A stretch of DNA of 64,000 bases from Tigheibacillus halophilus (GTDB lineage: Bacteria; Bacillota; Bacilli; Bacillales; Amphibacillaceae). The stretch lies in contig NZ_JBHUIZ010000003.1 of the NCBI RefSeq assembly GCF_042683165.1, positions 744,001 through 808,000 of the forward strand, given 5' to 3'. Of the stretch, positions 51,121-60,087 are shown one piece after another; within the stretch, counting starts at the first letter, position 1; each line of letters opens with the position of its first letter. The translations under genes were made by a program, and so were the position numbers. The notes beneath the pieces are model-generated. The model ran no database searches and was not told the DNA's origin. It saw only the letters and a program-made list of their open reading frames with translations.

Positions 51121-52542
51121 ATGACAAAAGAATACGATCTCGTTGTACTTGGCGGTGGGACGGGTGGATATGTAGCTGCAATCAGAGCTTCTCAGCTGGG
51201 CATGCAGGTTGCGGTTGTCGAAAAATCCAATCTGGGAGGTACTTGTTTACATAAGGGATGTATCCCTTCTAAAGCTTTATTGAGAAGCGCGGAGGTATTG
51301 CGGCAGACCAAGTCAGCAAAAGCATTCGGCGTAACAGCGGAAAATGTAGCGATCGACTTTCAGGCTGTACAGCAACGGAAATCCAATATTGTCAATACCT
51401 TGTATCAAGGGGTACAGGGCTTGATGAAAAAAGGCAAGATAGATGTCTTTTCTGGTTACGGCCGTATTTTGGGTCCAAGTATTTTTTCGCCTGTTGCAGG
51501 AACAATTTCGATTGAATACGATGACGGCAAGGAAAATACGATGATAGTTCCCAAAAATGTTCTCATTGCCACTGGATCCAGGCCAAACAGTCTGCCGGGA
51601 TTACATGTTGATGGGGAATACATCCTAACTTCAGAGGAAGCACTGAAAATGGAAACATTGCCTGCATCAATAATTATAGTCGGAGGCGGTGTAATCGGTA
51701 TCGAATGGGCTTCCATGCTTTGTGATTTTGGAGTGAACGTCACTGTTTTGGAATACTTGGATAAGATTTTACCGACTGAAGACGCCGAAGTGGCAAGAGA
51801 AGTGGAAAAAATGTTGGCAAAAAGAGGAGTCAAATTCATTAAAAATGCCAAGGTTTTACCAGAAACAGCAGAAAAAGAGGGTCAAGTAAAGATATCTGCT
51901 GAAGTTGATGGAGAAATCAAGCTGTTCACAGCGGAAAAAATGCTTGTATCTGTAGGCCGAAAAGCGAATACAGAAAATATTGGACTTGAGAATACAGAGA
52001 TTGAACTTGACCGTGGATATATCCGGACTAATGCGTTTTACCAAACAAAAGAATCACATATATATGCCATTGGAGACTGTATCGGCAATATGCAGCTTGC
52101 ACATGTAGCATCCCATGAAGGAATCACCGCGGTGGAACACATGGCGGATGCCAACCCGGCTCCATTGGACTATGAAATGATTTCTTCTTGTGTCTATTCG
52201 CATCCTGAAGCCGCAAGTGTCGGTCTGACAGAAGCATTGGCTAAGGAAAAGGGGTTTGAAATAAAAATTGGGAAGTTTAGCTTCAAAGCAATCGGTAAGG
52301 CTTTAGTCCATGGTGAACCGGATGGTTTTGTGAAAATCATCGCCGATAAAGCGACAAATGATATCCTGGGAATCCATATGGTCGGACCGCATGTAACAGA
52401 TATGATATCAGAAGCAGGACTGGCAAAAGTATTGGATGCGACCCCTTGGGAAATTTCCCAGACTGTACATCCACACCCAACTCTTTCAGAAATCATCGGA
52501 GAAGCAGCTTTAGCAGTGGATGGACTGCAGATCCACGGATAA
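51121..52542 (+). CDS. lpdV: Dihydrolipoyl dehydrogenase (E3) of the bkd complex
   Basis: This 473-residue flavoprotein reoxidises the lipoyl group of BkdB and reduces NAD. FAD motif VLGGGTGGYVAAIRA, redox-active Cys42 and Cys47 in GGTCLHKGCIPSK, NAD motif IIVGGGVIGIEWA and the C-terminal catalytic His in HPHPTLSE are all intact. ATG 51121 follows AGAGGAGGAG. Confidence 0.96.
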   Translation: MTKEYDLVVLGGGTGGYVAAIRASQLGMQVAVVEKSNLGGTCLHKGCIPSKALLRSAEVLRQTKSAKAFGVTAENVAIDFQAVQQRKSNIVNTLYQGVQGLMKKGKIDVFSGYGRILGPSIFSPVAGTISIEYDDGKENTMIVPKNVLIATGSRPNSLPGLHVDGEYILTSEEALKMETLPASIIIVGGGVIGIEWASMLCDFGVNVTVLEYLDKILPTEDAEVAREVEKMLAKRGVKFIKNAKVLPETAEKEGQVKISAEVDGEIKLFTAEKMLVSVGRKANTENIGLENTEIELDRGYIRTNAFYQTKESHIYAIGDCIGNMQLAHVASHEGITAVEHMADANPAPLDYEMISSCVYSHPEAASVGLTEALAKEKGFEIKIGKFSFKAIGKALVHGEPDGFVKIIADKATNDILGIHMVGPHVTDMISEAGLAKVLDATPWEISQTVHPHPTLSEIIGEAALAVDGLQIHG

Positions 52543-52572
52543 ATTATCAAACTGATTATAGGAGGGATGACA

Positions 52573-53562
52573 TTGGTAAAACATCGTCATGAAACAATGG
52601 GTTTATCAGATGAACGAGTTTTGAACATGTTTGAAACCATGCTGTTGGCACGTAAAATTGATGAGAGAATGTGGCTGCTTAATCGTGCAGGAAAAATTCC
52701 TTTTGTCATTTCCTGCCAGGGACAGGAAGCAGCACAAATCGGTGCCGCTTTCGCTTTGGACCGGGAGCAGGATTACATCGCACCTTACTACCGTGACTTG
52801 GGTGTAGTGCTTGCGTTTGGAATGACTGCGAAAGAATTGATGCTTTCCGCCTTTGCAAAAGCGGAAGATCCCAATTCCGGCGGCAGACAAATGCCAAGCC
52901 ATTTTGGTCAAAAGAAGAACAGGATACTTACCGGTTCATCACCAGTAACAACACAGCTTCCGCACGCAGTCGGCGTCGCACTTGCAGCCAAAATGGAGAA
53001 AAAGTCATTTGCATCATTTGTAACACTTGGTGAGGGATCATCCAATCAGGGTGATTTTCATGAAGGACTCAATTTTGCCGGGGTGCACAAGCTTCCAGTA
53101 ATAACGATGGTGGAAAATAATAAATATGCCATTTCGGTACCGATGGCGAAACAACTGCCTGCCAATGTTGCGGACAGAGCACAGGGTTATGGAATGCCTG
53201 GCATCACTGTAGATGGCAATGACCCGCTTGCGGTATATGAAGTTGTCAAAGAAGCGAGAGAAAGAGCCCTGAACGGGGAAGGTCCGACTTTGATTGAAGC
53301 AATCATGTACCGGTTTACTGCCCACTCAAGCGATGATGATGACCGTTATTACCGTGAAAAATCAGAAGTGGACGAGGCAAGAAAAAATGATGCGATTATC
53401 ACTTTTGGCACTTACTTAAAGGAAGCTGGAGTATTGAATGAAGAGTCGGAAAAAGCGCTTCACAAGAAACTGGATGATATCGTGAATGAGGCAACCGACT
53501 ACGCGGAAAATGCCGAATACGCTCCGGCTGAATCTGCCTTAAAATATGTATATGAAGAGTAA
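52573..53562 (+). CDS. bkdAA: Branched-chain 2-oxo acid dehydrogenase E1 alpha
   Basis: This 329-residue thiamine-diphosphate E1 alpha subunit decarboxylates branched-chain 2-oxo acids to feed acyl-CoA primers for branched fatty acids. It contains LLARKIDERMWLLNRAGKIPF, the ThDP motif GEGSSNQGDFHEG...NNKYAISVP and the phosphorylation-loop-like HSSDDDDRYYR. TTG 52573 is favoured because GGAGGG ends six bases before it; the ATG at 52567 directly abuts that site. Confidence 0.96.
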   Translation: MVKHRHETMGLSDERVLNMFETMLLARKIDERMWLLNRAGKIPFVISCQGQEAAQIGAAFALDREQDYIAPYYRDLGVVLAFGMTAKELMLSAFAKAEDPNSGGRQMPSHFGQKKNRILTGSSPVTTQLPHAVGVALAAKMEKKSFASFVTLGEGSSNQGDFHEGLNFAGVHKLPVITMVENNKYAISVPMAKQLPANVADRAQGYGMPGITVDGNDPLAVYEVVKEARERALNGEGPTLIEAIMYRFTAHSSDDDDRYYREKSEVDEARKNDAIITFGTYLKEAGVLNEESEKALHKKLDDIVNEATDYAENAEYAPAESALKYVYEE

Positions 53563-53573
53563 GGAGGATCATG

Positions 53574-54557
53574 ATGCCTATTATGTCTTATATCCAAGCT
53601 GTCAACGCAGCTCTGAAAGAAGAAATGCACCGGGATGAAAAAGTTTTTATCTTAGGTGAAGATGTCGGGAAAAAAGGTGGAGTATTTCGGGCAACTGATG
53701 GTCTTTTCCAGGAATTTGGTGAAGAAAGAGTAATGGACACACCTTTGGCTGAATCGGCAATAGCAGGTGTTGGAATTGGTGCAGCCATGTACGGTTTGCG
53801 TCCGGTTGCCGAAATGCAGTTTGCAGATTTCATCATGCCCGCTGTCAACCAAATCATTTCTGAAGCCGCAAAAATCCGCTATCGTTCGAATAATGATTAC
53901 GATTGTCCTATCACCATTCGCGCACCATATGGCGGCGGTGTTCATGGCGCATTATATCATTCGCAATCTGTTGAGGCAATTTTTGCCAATCAACCTGGGC
54001 TTAAAATCGTGATGCCTTCCACACCTTATGATGTGAAAGGACTTCTGAAAGCTGCCATTAGGGATAATGATCCCGTTTTGTTTCTTGAGCATAAACGTGC
54101 GTATCGTTTGCTGAAGGGAGAAGTACCTGAGGAAGATTATGTTTTGCCAATCGGTAAAGCGGATGTGAAAAGAAAAGGTTCAGACGTTACAGTAATCACT
54201 TACGGATTGTGTGTGCATTTCGCTCTTCAGGCTGCCGAAAAGCTTGCTGAAGAAGATATCGATGTTCATATTCTCGATTTACGCACTGTGTATCCATTGG
54301 ACAGAGAGGCTATTATCGAAGCAGCAAAAAGGACAGGGAAAGTCTTGTTGGTAACAGAGGACACGAAAGAAGGCAGTATCTTAAGTGAGGTAGCTGCAAT
54401 TATCTCTGAAAGCTGTCTTTTCGAACTGGATGCGCCAATTCAAAGACTGGCAGGACCAGATATTCCTGCAATGCCTTTCGCCCCGCCAATGGAAAAGTTC
54501 TTTATGGTGAATCCGGATAAAGTGGAAAAAGCGATTCGGGAATTAGCTGAGTTTTAA
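53574..54557 (+). CDS. bkdAB: Branched-chain 2-oxo acid dehydrogenase E1 beta
   Basis: This 327-residue E1 beta subunit pairs with BkdAA. LGEDVGKKGGVFRATDGL, MDTPLAESAIAGVGIGAAMYG and RAPYGGGVHGALYHSQSVEA are the family's conserved blocks. ATG 53574 (MPIMSYIQA) lies at proper distance from AAGGAGG; another ATG one codon earlier is possible. It begins 11 bases after bkdAA. Confidence 0.97.
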   Translation: MPIMSYIQAVNAALKEEMHRDEKVFILGEDVGKKGGVFRATDGLFQEFGEERVMDTPLAESAIAGVGIGAAMYGLRPVAEMQFADFIMPAVNQIISEAAKIRYRSNNDYDCPITIRAPYGGGVHGALYHSQSVEAIFANQPGLKIVMPSTPYDVKGLLKAAIRDNDPVLFLEHKRAYRLLKGEVPEEDYVLPIGKADVKRKGSDVTVITYGLCVHFALQAAEKLAEEDIDVHILDLRTVYPLDREAIIEAAKRTGKVLLVTEDTKEGSILSEVAAIISESCLFELDAPIQRLAGPDIPAMPFAPPMEKFFMVNPDKVEKAIRELAEF

Positions 54558-54592
54558 GGAATAGATTTTGAATGCAGAGGAGCGTATATGAA

Positions 54593-55861
54593 ATGGCAAT
54601 TGAAAAAATCACTATGCCGCAGCTTGGGGAAAGTGTCACAGAAGGCACGATCAGTGCTTGGCTTGTCAAACCTGGCGACCAAGTCAATAAATATGACCCT
54701 ATTGCCGAGGTGATGACCGATAAAGTTAACGCTGAAGTACCTTCATCGTTTAGTGGTACAATCAAAAATTTAATAGCAAACGAAGGAGATACGTTGGAAG
54801 TTGGAGATGTCATGTGTGAAATAGAAGCAGCGTCAGCTAAAGATGCAGCACCTGTGGCGACAAATGAAAAACAAGAAGATGCCCATGCTCCAAATCAGGA
54901 CGCTGCTAAACCGGAAGATCCATCAATGAAAAAACGCTATTCACCAGCTGTACTGAAGATAGCGCAAGAAAATGACATAGATCTTAATCAGATACAGGGA
55001 ACTGGTAAAGGCGGAAGGATCACCCGGAAGGATCTGGAGAAATTATTGGCTTCTGGTGAGGCCAAGACGCCTCAAAGTACTGCTGCTCAGCCAATAAAAC
55101 AGCCTTCTCCGAGCAAAGACAAAAAAGCAAGTGCGGCTTCTGCTAATGTACCGACAGCTGCAGGTGATGTGGAAATTCCCGTCACGGGCGTGCGAAAAGT
55201 GATTGCACAAAATATGGTAAGGTCCAAGATGGAAATCCCCCATGCTTGGATGACTGTAGAAGTGGATGTGACTGATCTTGTTGCGTATCGCGACAAGTTA
55301 AAGCTGGAATTCAAACAAAAAGAAGGATTCAATCTGACTTACTTTTCGTTCTTTGTGAAAGCAGTAGCACAAGCACTGAAAAAATATCCTCAGCTAAACA
55401 GCATGTGGGCTGGAGATAAAATCATTCAGAAAAAAGATATCAATATATCCATTGCTGTGGCAAATGAAGACCAGTTATTTGTTCCGGTTATCAAGAATGC
55501 TGATGATAAAAGCACAAAAGGCATTGCAAAAGAAATTAATGAGCTTGCTGTCAAAGCAAGGAGCAACAAGTTAACAACAGAGGATATGCAGGGTGGCACA
55601 TTCACTGTAAATAACACGGGCTCATTTGGTTCCATCCACTCCATGGGAGTGATCAATTATCCGCAGGCAGCCATTTTACAAATTGAATCGATCGTGAAAC
55701 GTCCTGTAATTATAAATGGGATGTTCGCCGCCCGGGATATGGTCAATCTGAGTCTGTCATTGGACCACCGTATATTGGATGGTCTTGTTTGTGGAAGATT
55801 CCTTGCTCATGTAAAAGAAATCCTGGAAAATATCAATGAGGACAATACAAGTATGTATTAG
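54593..55861 (+). CDS. bkdB: Branched-chain 2-oxo acid dehydrogenase E2 (dihydrolipoyl acyltransferase)
   Basis: This 422-residue core enzyme has one lipoyl domain (lipoyl Lys44 in EVMTDKVNAEVPS), a Pro/Ala/Lys linker, the peripheral-subunit-binding domain (RYSPAVLKIAQENDI...GTGKGGRITRKDL) and the catalytic domain ending in the active-site SLDHRILDG. ATG 54593 follows AGAGGAG; the ATG at 54572 lies before that site. It closes the bkd operon; no clear T-tailed terminator was seen after it. Confidence 0.96.
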   Translation: MAIEKITMPQLGESVTEGTISAWLVKPGDQVNKYDPIAEVMTDKVNAEVPSSFSGTIKNLIANEGDTLEVGDVMCEIEAASAKDAAPVATNEKQEDAHAPNQDAAKPEDPSMKKRYSPAVLKIAQENDIDLNQIQGTGKGGRITRKDLEKLLASGEAKTPQSTAAQPIKQPSPSKDKKASAASANVPTAAGDVEIPVTGVRKVIAQNMVRSKMEIPHAWMTVEVDVTDLVAYRDKLKLEFKQKEGFNLTYFSFFVKAVAQALKKYPQLNSMWAGDKIIQKKDINISIAVANEDQLFVPVIKNADDKSTKGIAKEINELAVKARSNKLTTEDMQGGTFTVNNTGSFGSIHSMGVINYPQAAILQIESIVKRPVIINGMFAARDMVNLSLSLDHRILDGLVCGRFLAHVKEILENINEDNTSMY

Positions 55862-55997
55862 CATGGATACGGGTTTTCTCCATCCCCTTTACAAGGGGGG
55901 AGTGTGAGTCCGACTTAGGGAAAGCGATATGCAAAATAGATAATGGTACACAAGGTGCAAGATCAGTTCAACAAGCAAAATAGTTTTACATTGATAT

Positions 55998-56016
55998 TTA
56001 CCACTAATATTGGTAA
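55998..56016. repeat. Inverted repeat TTACCA-N7-TGGTAA upstream of brxB
   Basis: A perfect 6-bp inverted repeat lies in the promoter region of brxB. It may be an operator; no regulator is suggested. Confidence 0.35.
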
Positions 56017-56064
56017 GCTATCATTGAAGCATGAATTACTAATAGTAAGGGGATGAATATTCAC

Positions 56065-56496
56065 ATGGATTTCAACCTATTCATGAACGACGTTGTCGAC
56101 GCGGCACGTAAAGATATTCGCGAAGCGGGCTATGAAGAATTAAGAACGGAAACAGATGTTGAAAATGCAATGTCTCGTCCTGGGACCACACTGGTCATGG
56201 TCAATTCTGTTTGTGGCTGTGCCGGCGGTGTTGCACGTCCAGCAGCAGCAAACGCAATTCATTATGATAAACGGCCGGACAATCTGGTTACTGTATTCGC
56301 CGGACAAGACAAAGAAGCTACTGAGAAAGCAAGGGAATATTTTGAAGGGTACCCGCCTTCATCGCCTTCCTTCGCTTTCTTGAAAGACGGCAAGATTGTT
56401 ACCATGCTCGAAAGACATGATATTGAGGGTTTTAGCGCAATGGATGTCATGGGAAAACTTCAAAATATCTTCGAAGAGAACTGCGAAGAAGTATAA
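56065..56496 (+). CDS. brxB: Bacilliredoxin BrxB
   Basis: This 143-residue DUF1094 thioredoxin-fold protein removes bacillithiol from S-bacillithiolated proteins. The active site is Cys50-Gly51-Cys52 in VNSVCGCAGGVARPA, with HYDKRPDNLVTVFAGQDKEAT and YPPSSPSFAFLKDG downstream. ATG 56065 (MDFNLFMND) is 12 bases after GGGG; the ATG at 56053 abuts that site, so the start is slightly uncertain. It is yqiW in B. subtilis, also placed just after bkdB. Confidence 0.95.
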   Translation: MDFNLFMNDVVDAARKDIREAGYEELRTETDVENAMSRPGTTLVMVNSVCGCAGGVARPAAANAIHYDKRPDNLVTVFAGQDKEATEKAREYFEGYPPSSPSFAFLKDGKIVTMLERHDIEGFSAMDVMGKLQNIFEENCEEV

Positions 56497-56518
56497 TATG
56501 AAGATACTTAGCAAATAT

Positions 56519-56558
56519 TTAGGCTGTCCCCGTAGCTGTGATGGGCAGCCTAATTTTT
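56519..56558 (+). terminator. Terminator after brxB
   Basis: TAGGCTGTCC pairs with GGGCAGCCTA (one G-U pair), followed by ATTTTT. Confidence 0.75.
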
Positions 56559-56632
56559 GGTTAATCAAACCGATTTATTTGCAGATGGCGTGAGCCTATA
56601 TAAATTAACTTCTGAAGGAGAGAAATAGGGTC

Positions 56633-57619
56633 GTGAAGATTGGCTATCGTACAATTAAAACAGCCATAGGCGCACCAATCGCAATCACTATCGCCCAACT
56701 TCTGGGGCTGCAAAATTTTGCCACAGCGGGAGTATTGACGATGCTATGTATCCAGCCTTCAAGAAAGCGGTCCGTACTAACTGCTTGGGATAGATTTCTT
56801 GCGTGTGTCCTTGCAAGTCTGTTTTCCTTTGTATTTTTTGAACTGTTGGGATATAACACAATTGTGCTTGGTCTGATGCTGGCTATTTTTATTCCAACTA
56901 CTGTGGTCATGAAGATCACACAAGGCATCATGACAAGCTCTGTGATCATCATCAACTTGTATATTTCCCAACATATCGATTACGCATTTTTGTTCAATCA
57001 ATTCATGCTGATTCTTGTCGGAATCGGTGTTGGCCTGCTTGTCAATGTGTATATGCCGAGCATGGACAAAACTTTTAAGGAAAAACAGCGGAAATTGGAA
57101 CAGAATTTCCAGATTATCTTATTGGAAATTGCCGCTTATATTAGGAACAATAATAAAACCTGGGATGGCAAGGAAATAACTCAAACAGAGGAAATGTTGG
57201 AGAAGGCCACTGATCTTACGGAGGTAGATAAAGAGAACCATATGCTGCGCAGCGAACATACTTATTATGACTACTTTGTAATGCGCAAAAAGCAATTCGA
57301 ACTGCTGAAGCGCATGTTGCCGCTTGTAGCGAAATTGCCAAATCATGATAAATTTTCTGATAGAATCGCCGATTTTTTTGAGAAACTTTCTGAGGCGGTG
57401 CATCCGGGAAATACTGCGATTTTGTTTTTGGATGAACTGGCAGATCTGAGGAAGTCTTTTTATGAAAGTGAGCTGCCCCAGACAAGAGAAGAGTTTGAAA
57501 CGAAAGCGAATCTATTTCGGCTGCTCCATGAAATTGAAGATTATTTGCTTATCAAAAAAAGATTTAAAAAAAGTGATATAACAGAAGGAAAAAAACATAA
57601 AAAGAAAGCTTTGGATTAA
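56633..57619 (+). CDS. yqjA: YqjA, aromatic acid exporter family membrane protein
   Basis: This 328-residue protein has an N-terminal membrane domain of about five helices (DUF939/ArAE type; RTIKTAIGAPIAITIAQLLGL, IQPSRKRSV) and a helical cytoplasmic C-terminal domain ending in a Lys-rich tail. The family resembles FUSC/aromatic acid exporters, but no substrate is known. It starts with GTG 56633 behind AGGAG. It sits in its B. subtilis location. Confidence 0.9.
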   Translation: MKIGYRTIKTAIGAPIAITIAQLLGLQNFATAGVLTMLCIQPSRKRSVLTAWDRFLACVLASLFSFVFFELLGYNTIVLGLMLAIFIPTTVVMKITQGIMTSSVIIINLYISQHIDYAFLFNQFMLILVGIGVGLLVNVYMPSMDKTFKEKQRKLEQNFQIILLEIAAYIRNNNKTWDGKEITQTEEMLEKATDLTEVDKENHMLRSEHTYYDYFVMRKKQFELLKRMLPLVAKLPNHDKFSDRIADFFEKLSEAVHPGNTAILFLDELADLRKSFYESELPQTREEFETKANLFRLLHEIEDYLLIKKRFKKSDITEGKKHKKKALD

Positions 57620-57663
57620 AAGTATTATGGACGCCAATGCATGTTTTTTTCCTTCGTTGAAAC

Positions 57664-57807
57664 TTATAGAAACATTACGAGTCCTGTTGTTATGGAAGAT
57701 AAAAGCATGGCGATAATCATGATATATACAACGAGTTGCATACGGCGCTGACGTTTTGACTTTTTTCCAGGACGTGCTTTTGCTATCTGTTGTTGTTTCG
57801 CTCCCAT
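57664..57807 (-). CDS. prli42: Stressosome-associated membrane miniprotein Prli42
   Basis: This 47-residue protein has a basic N-terminal half (KARPGKKSKRQRRMQ) and one C-terminal membrane helix (VVYIMIIAMLLSSITTGLVMFL). The helix and ending match Prli42, which in Listeria anchors the stressosome to the membrane and carries oxidative stress signals. The N-terminal extension is longer than in the Listeria form. ATG 57807 follows AGGAGG. The gene is convergent with yqjA and divergent from the epimerase gene. Confidence 0.85.
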   Translation of the reverse strand: MGAKQQQIAKARPGKKSKRQRRMQLVVYIMIIAMLLSSITTGLVMFL

Positions 57808-57930
57808 CAATGTTTACCTCCTATTCACTATATATTTGTATTTTATCGTGAATAAGAAATTCGGACAAGGGTAAAATGGAGAAAAAACTTCGTATGCGAA
57901 AGACACTGCATGCATTGGAGGAAAACAGTC

Positions 57931-58329
57931 TTGGATAAAATCGCGCATATCGGCATAGCGGTTAACAGCATTGCGAAAGCCCTGCCTTTTTATACAAATA
58001 TACTTGGAATGACAGTCGAGCACGCAGAGCACATCGAAAGAGAGGATGTCCATGCTGTCTTTCTGGCAGGTGGTGGACTAAGGATCGAATTACTGGAACC
58101 TACAAGTCAATCATCTGCTGTTTTTCGGTATATACAGAAAAAAGGTGAAGGAATTCATCATATCGCACTTGAAACGAAAGAAATAAATGGCCAGCTTGAT
58201 CGGCTGTCAGCATCAAAAGTCCGTCTGATTGATAAACGGGCGAAAAAGGGAGCGTATAATAGTCAAATCGCATTTATACATCCTGAGGCTGCCAATGGTG
58301 TACTATTTGAATTATGTCAACATACATAA
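57931..58329 (+). CDS. mce: Methylmalonyl-CoA epimerase family protein (VOC fold)
   Basis: This 132-residue glyoxalase/bleomycin-resistance fold protein begins DKIAHIGIAVNSIAKALPFY, with metal-ligand His in the first motif, EHIEREDVHAVFL, GEGIHHIALE and the final ELCQ. It matches methylmalonyl-CoA epimerase (yqjC in B. subtilis). TTG 57931 follows GGAGG at nine bases; the ATG at 57910 precedes that site. The carboxyltransferase gene yqjD that follows in B. subtilis is missing, and no mutase gene is in the window, so the pathway cannot be confirmed here. Confidence 0.88.
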   Translation: MDKIAHIGIAVNSIAKALPFYTNILGMTVEHAEHIEREDVHAVFLAGGGLRIELLEPTSQSSAVFRYIQKKGEGIHHIALETKEINGQLDRLSASKVRLIDKRAKKGAYNSQIAFIHPEAANGVLFELCQHT

Positions 58330-58336
58330 AGGTTAA

Positions 58337-58501
58337 CTAGTCATTTTCAAAGTTGAAAAACCCACTTTTATTCAGAAAACTAATGAATAGCCTTGCTGCA
58401 TGACCACGACTTGGGTATTCGCTATGCTTCTTTAGCGTTGCAAAGGTTTCTATACTGGAAACTGGTAAGTTGTAGGTGGTATGATTATGAATATCTATTA
58501 T
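58337..58501 (-). pseudogene. Start-less 54-codon open frame, possible gene remnant
   Basis: This minus-strand frame reads IHNHTTYNLPVSSIETFATL, then HSEYPSRGHAARLFISFLN, and ends GFFNFEND. Composition looks protein-like, but there is no ATG, GTG or TTG near its beginning and no ribosome-binding site. I do not recognise a family. It may be a decayed gene, or chance. Confidence 0.25.
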
Positions 58502-58544
58502 TTACTGTTAGGGCAATCACAATGAAATGAAGGGAAGAAGAATC

Positions 58545-59669
58545 ATGGTTGAAATCAATACAGAACGACTGGTCGAGGAATTCATGGAATTAGTAAAAGT
58601 GGACTCAGAAACGAAAAACGAAGCTGAAATTTGTGCTGTTTTAAAAGAAAAGTTCACTGCACTGGGCTTAGAAGTCGTAGAAGATGATGCAAAAGAGAAA
58701 ACAGGGCATGGCGCAGGCAATCTCATATGTACATTGAAAGGGCGCAAGACAGACGCTGATGTCATATATTTCACATCACATATGGATACTGTAGTACCAG
58801 GCAATCAAATCAAACCATCTATTAAAGATGGTTACATCGTTTCAGACGGTACAACAATATTGGGATCTGACGACAAAGCAGGCTTGGCTGCGATCTTGGA
58901 AGCTATCAGAAGCTTGAAAGAAAATAACACTGAACATGGTGATATCCAGTTCATTATTACTGTTGGAGAAGAGTCAGGACTTGTTGGTGCTAAAGCACTG
59001 GACGAATCATTGCTGCGTGCGCAATATGGCTACGCAATCGATAGTGACGGTCCGGTCGGAAACATTGTTGTTGCAGCACCGACACAGGCTAAAGTACTGG
59101 CTACTGTTAAAGGAAAAACAGCACATGCCGGTGTTGCTCCTGAAAAAGGTGTTTCAGCTATCACACTGGCAGCCAAGGCAGTGGCAAATATGCCGCTTGG
59201 CCGTATTGATGCTGAAACAACAGCTAATATCGGCTATTTTCGCGGCGGTCAGCAAACCAATATTGTTTGTGATTACGTAGAGATTTTAGCAGAGGCTAGA
59301 TCGCTGGTCCCTGAAAAAATGGAGAGACAGGTTGAAAAAATGAAAACTGCATTTCGATCTGCTGCTGAAGAATTCGGTGGCGAAGTGGAACTTGATGTGC
59401 AGGTAATGTACCCAGGGTTCAAGCATCAGGCAGGAGATAAAGTAGTTGAAGTAGCTAGGGCGGCAGCAAGGTCGATTGGAAGAGAAAGTGAGCTTGTTCA
59501 AAGCGGAGGCGGAAGTGACGCCAACGTTATCGCAGGTTATGGCATTCCAACCGTGAACCTTTCTGTCGGCTATGAAGAAATTCATACTACAAATGAAAGA
59601 ATTCCTGTTGCTGAACTTGAAAAAGTATGTGAGCTTGTCACTGCCATTGTAGCGGAAGCAGCTAAGTAA
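58545..59669 (+). CDS. yqjE: M20-family peptidase YqjE (PepT-like)
   Basis: This 374-residue zinc metallopeptidase of the M20 family is related to tripeptidase PepT. Metal and catalytic motifs are FTSHMDTVVPG, LGSDDKAGLAAI, the base in VGEESGLVGA, and IDSDGP. The lid/dimerisation domain (TAHAGVAPEKGVSA) and the final HTTNERIP follow. Substrate is not established. ATG 58545 follows AAGGGAAG; the ATG at 58527 lies before it. Confidence 0.93.
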   Translation: MVEINTERLVEEFMELVKVDSETKNEAEICAVLKEKFTALGLEVVEDDAKEKTGHGAGNLICTLKGRKTDADVIYFTSHMDTVVPGNQIKPSIKDGYIVSDGTTILGSDDKAGLAAILEAIRSLKENNTEHGDIQFIITVGEESGLVGAKALDESLLRAQYGYAIDSDGPVGNIVVAAPTQAKVLATVKGKTAHAGVAPEKGVSAITLAAKAVANMPLGRIDAETTANIGYFRGGQQTNIVCDYVEILAEARSLVPEKMERQVEKMKTAFRSAAEEFGGEVELDVQVMYPGFKHQAGDKVVEVARAAARSIGRESELVQSGGGSDANVIAGYGIPTVNLSVGYEEIHTTNERIPVAELEKVCELVTAIVAEAAK

Positions 59670-59749
59670 AACTGTAAACGGAAAATTCACCGGAGTCCAC
59701 TGGGACTGCTGAAATAAGCTTTTTGGTTCAAGATTTATTTACTAACAAC

Positions 59750-59799
59750 GAAATCTCCCCAAATTTTCCTGGATAGGAATGTTAGGGGAGATTTTTTTA
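59750..59799 (+). terminator. Terminator after yqjE
   Basis: AAATCTCCCC pairs with GGGGAGATTT, with an inner ATTTTCCT / AGGAATGTT stem, followed by TTTTTT. Confidence 0.85.
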
Positions 59800-60033
59800 A
59801 TAAAACAAGGGATATTTCGCTAAATATGCTTCCTAGCCAACAAGGAAAATCCACCGCTTTATGTTCAATAAGCGCGCGCATCCGGGTTATCGGAATAAGA
59901 GCGTACTTTTGTTTTTTTTGTACAGTCCTTTTAGATGATGAAGCGTCAACTTAATGCGGGAATAGCTGCTTAATCTTTCTTCGTTTTCCACTGTTGGTCA
60001 GGAGCTCCCTGCCATAGTAAAAATGAAAAAATC

Positions 60034-60042
60034 TGGTATAAT
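60034..60042 (+). promoter_or_regulatory. Extended -10 promoter of dinB
   Basis: TGGTATAAT (TGn plus perfect TATAAT) lies 45 bases upstream of dinB. No convincing LexA box (GAAC-N4-GTTC) was found next to it. Confidence 0.55.
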
Positions 60043-60087
60043 GGGAACAGATGATTCTCTAGCAAACTGTACCAAGGGGGGGAGGAT

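Larger units (their letters stand above)
59670..60087. other. 418-base intergenic region between yqjE and dinB
   Basis: It holds a strong terminator (59750-59798), an extended -10 promoter for dinB (60034-60042) and, on the minus strand, a 34-codon open frame with GTG start (59887-59991; VENEERLSSYSRIKLTLHHL...) of uncertain reality. No other feature was recognised. Confidence 0.5.

Noticed and set aside
60043..60060. Possible LexA box next to the dinB promoter (GAACAGATGATTC)
   Set aside because: Only one half-site matches GAAC-N4-GTTC; insufficient for an SOS site.
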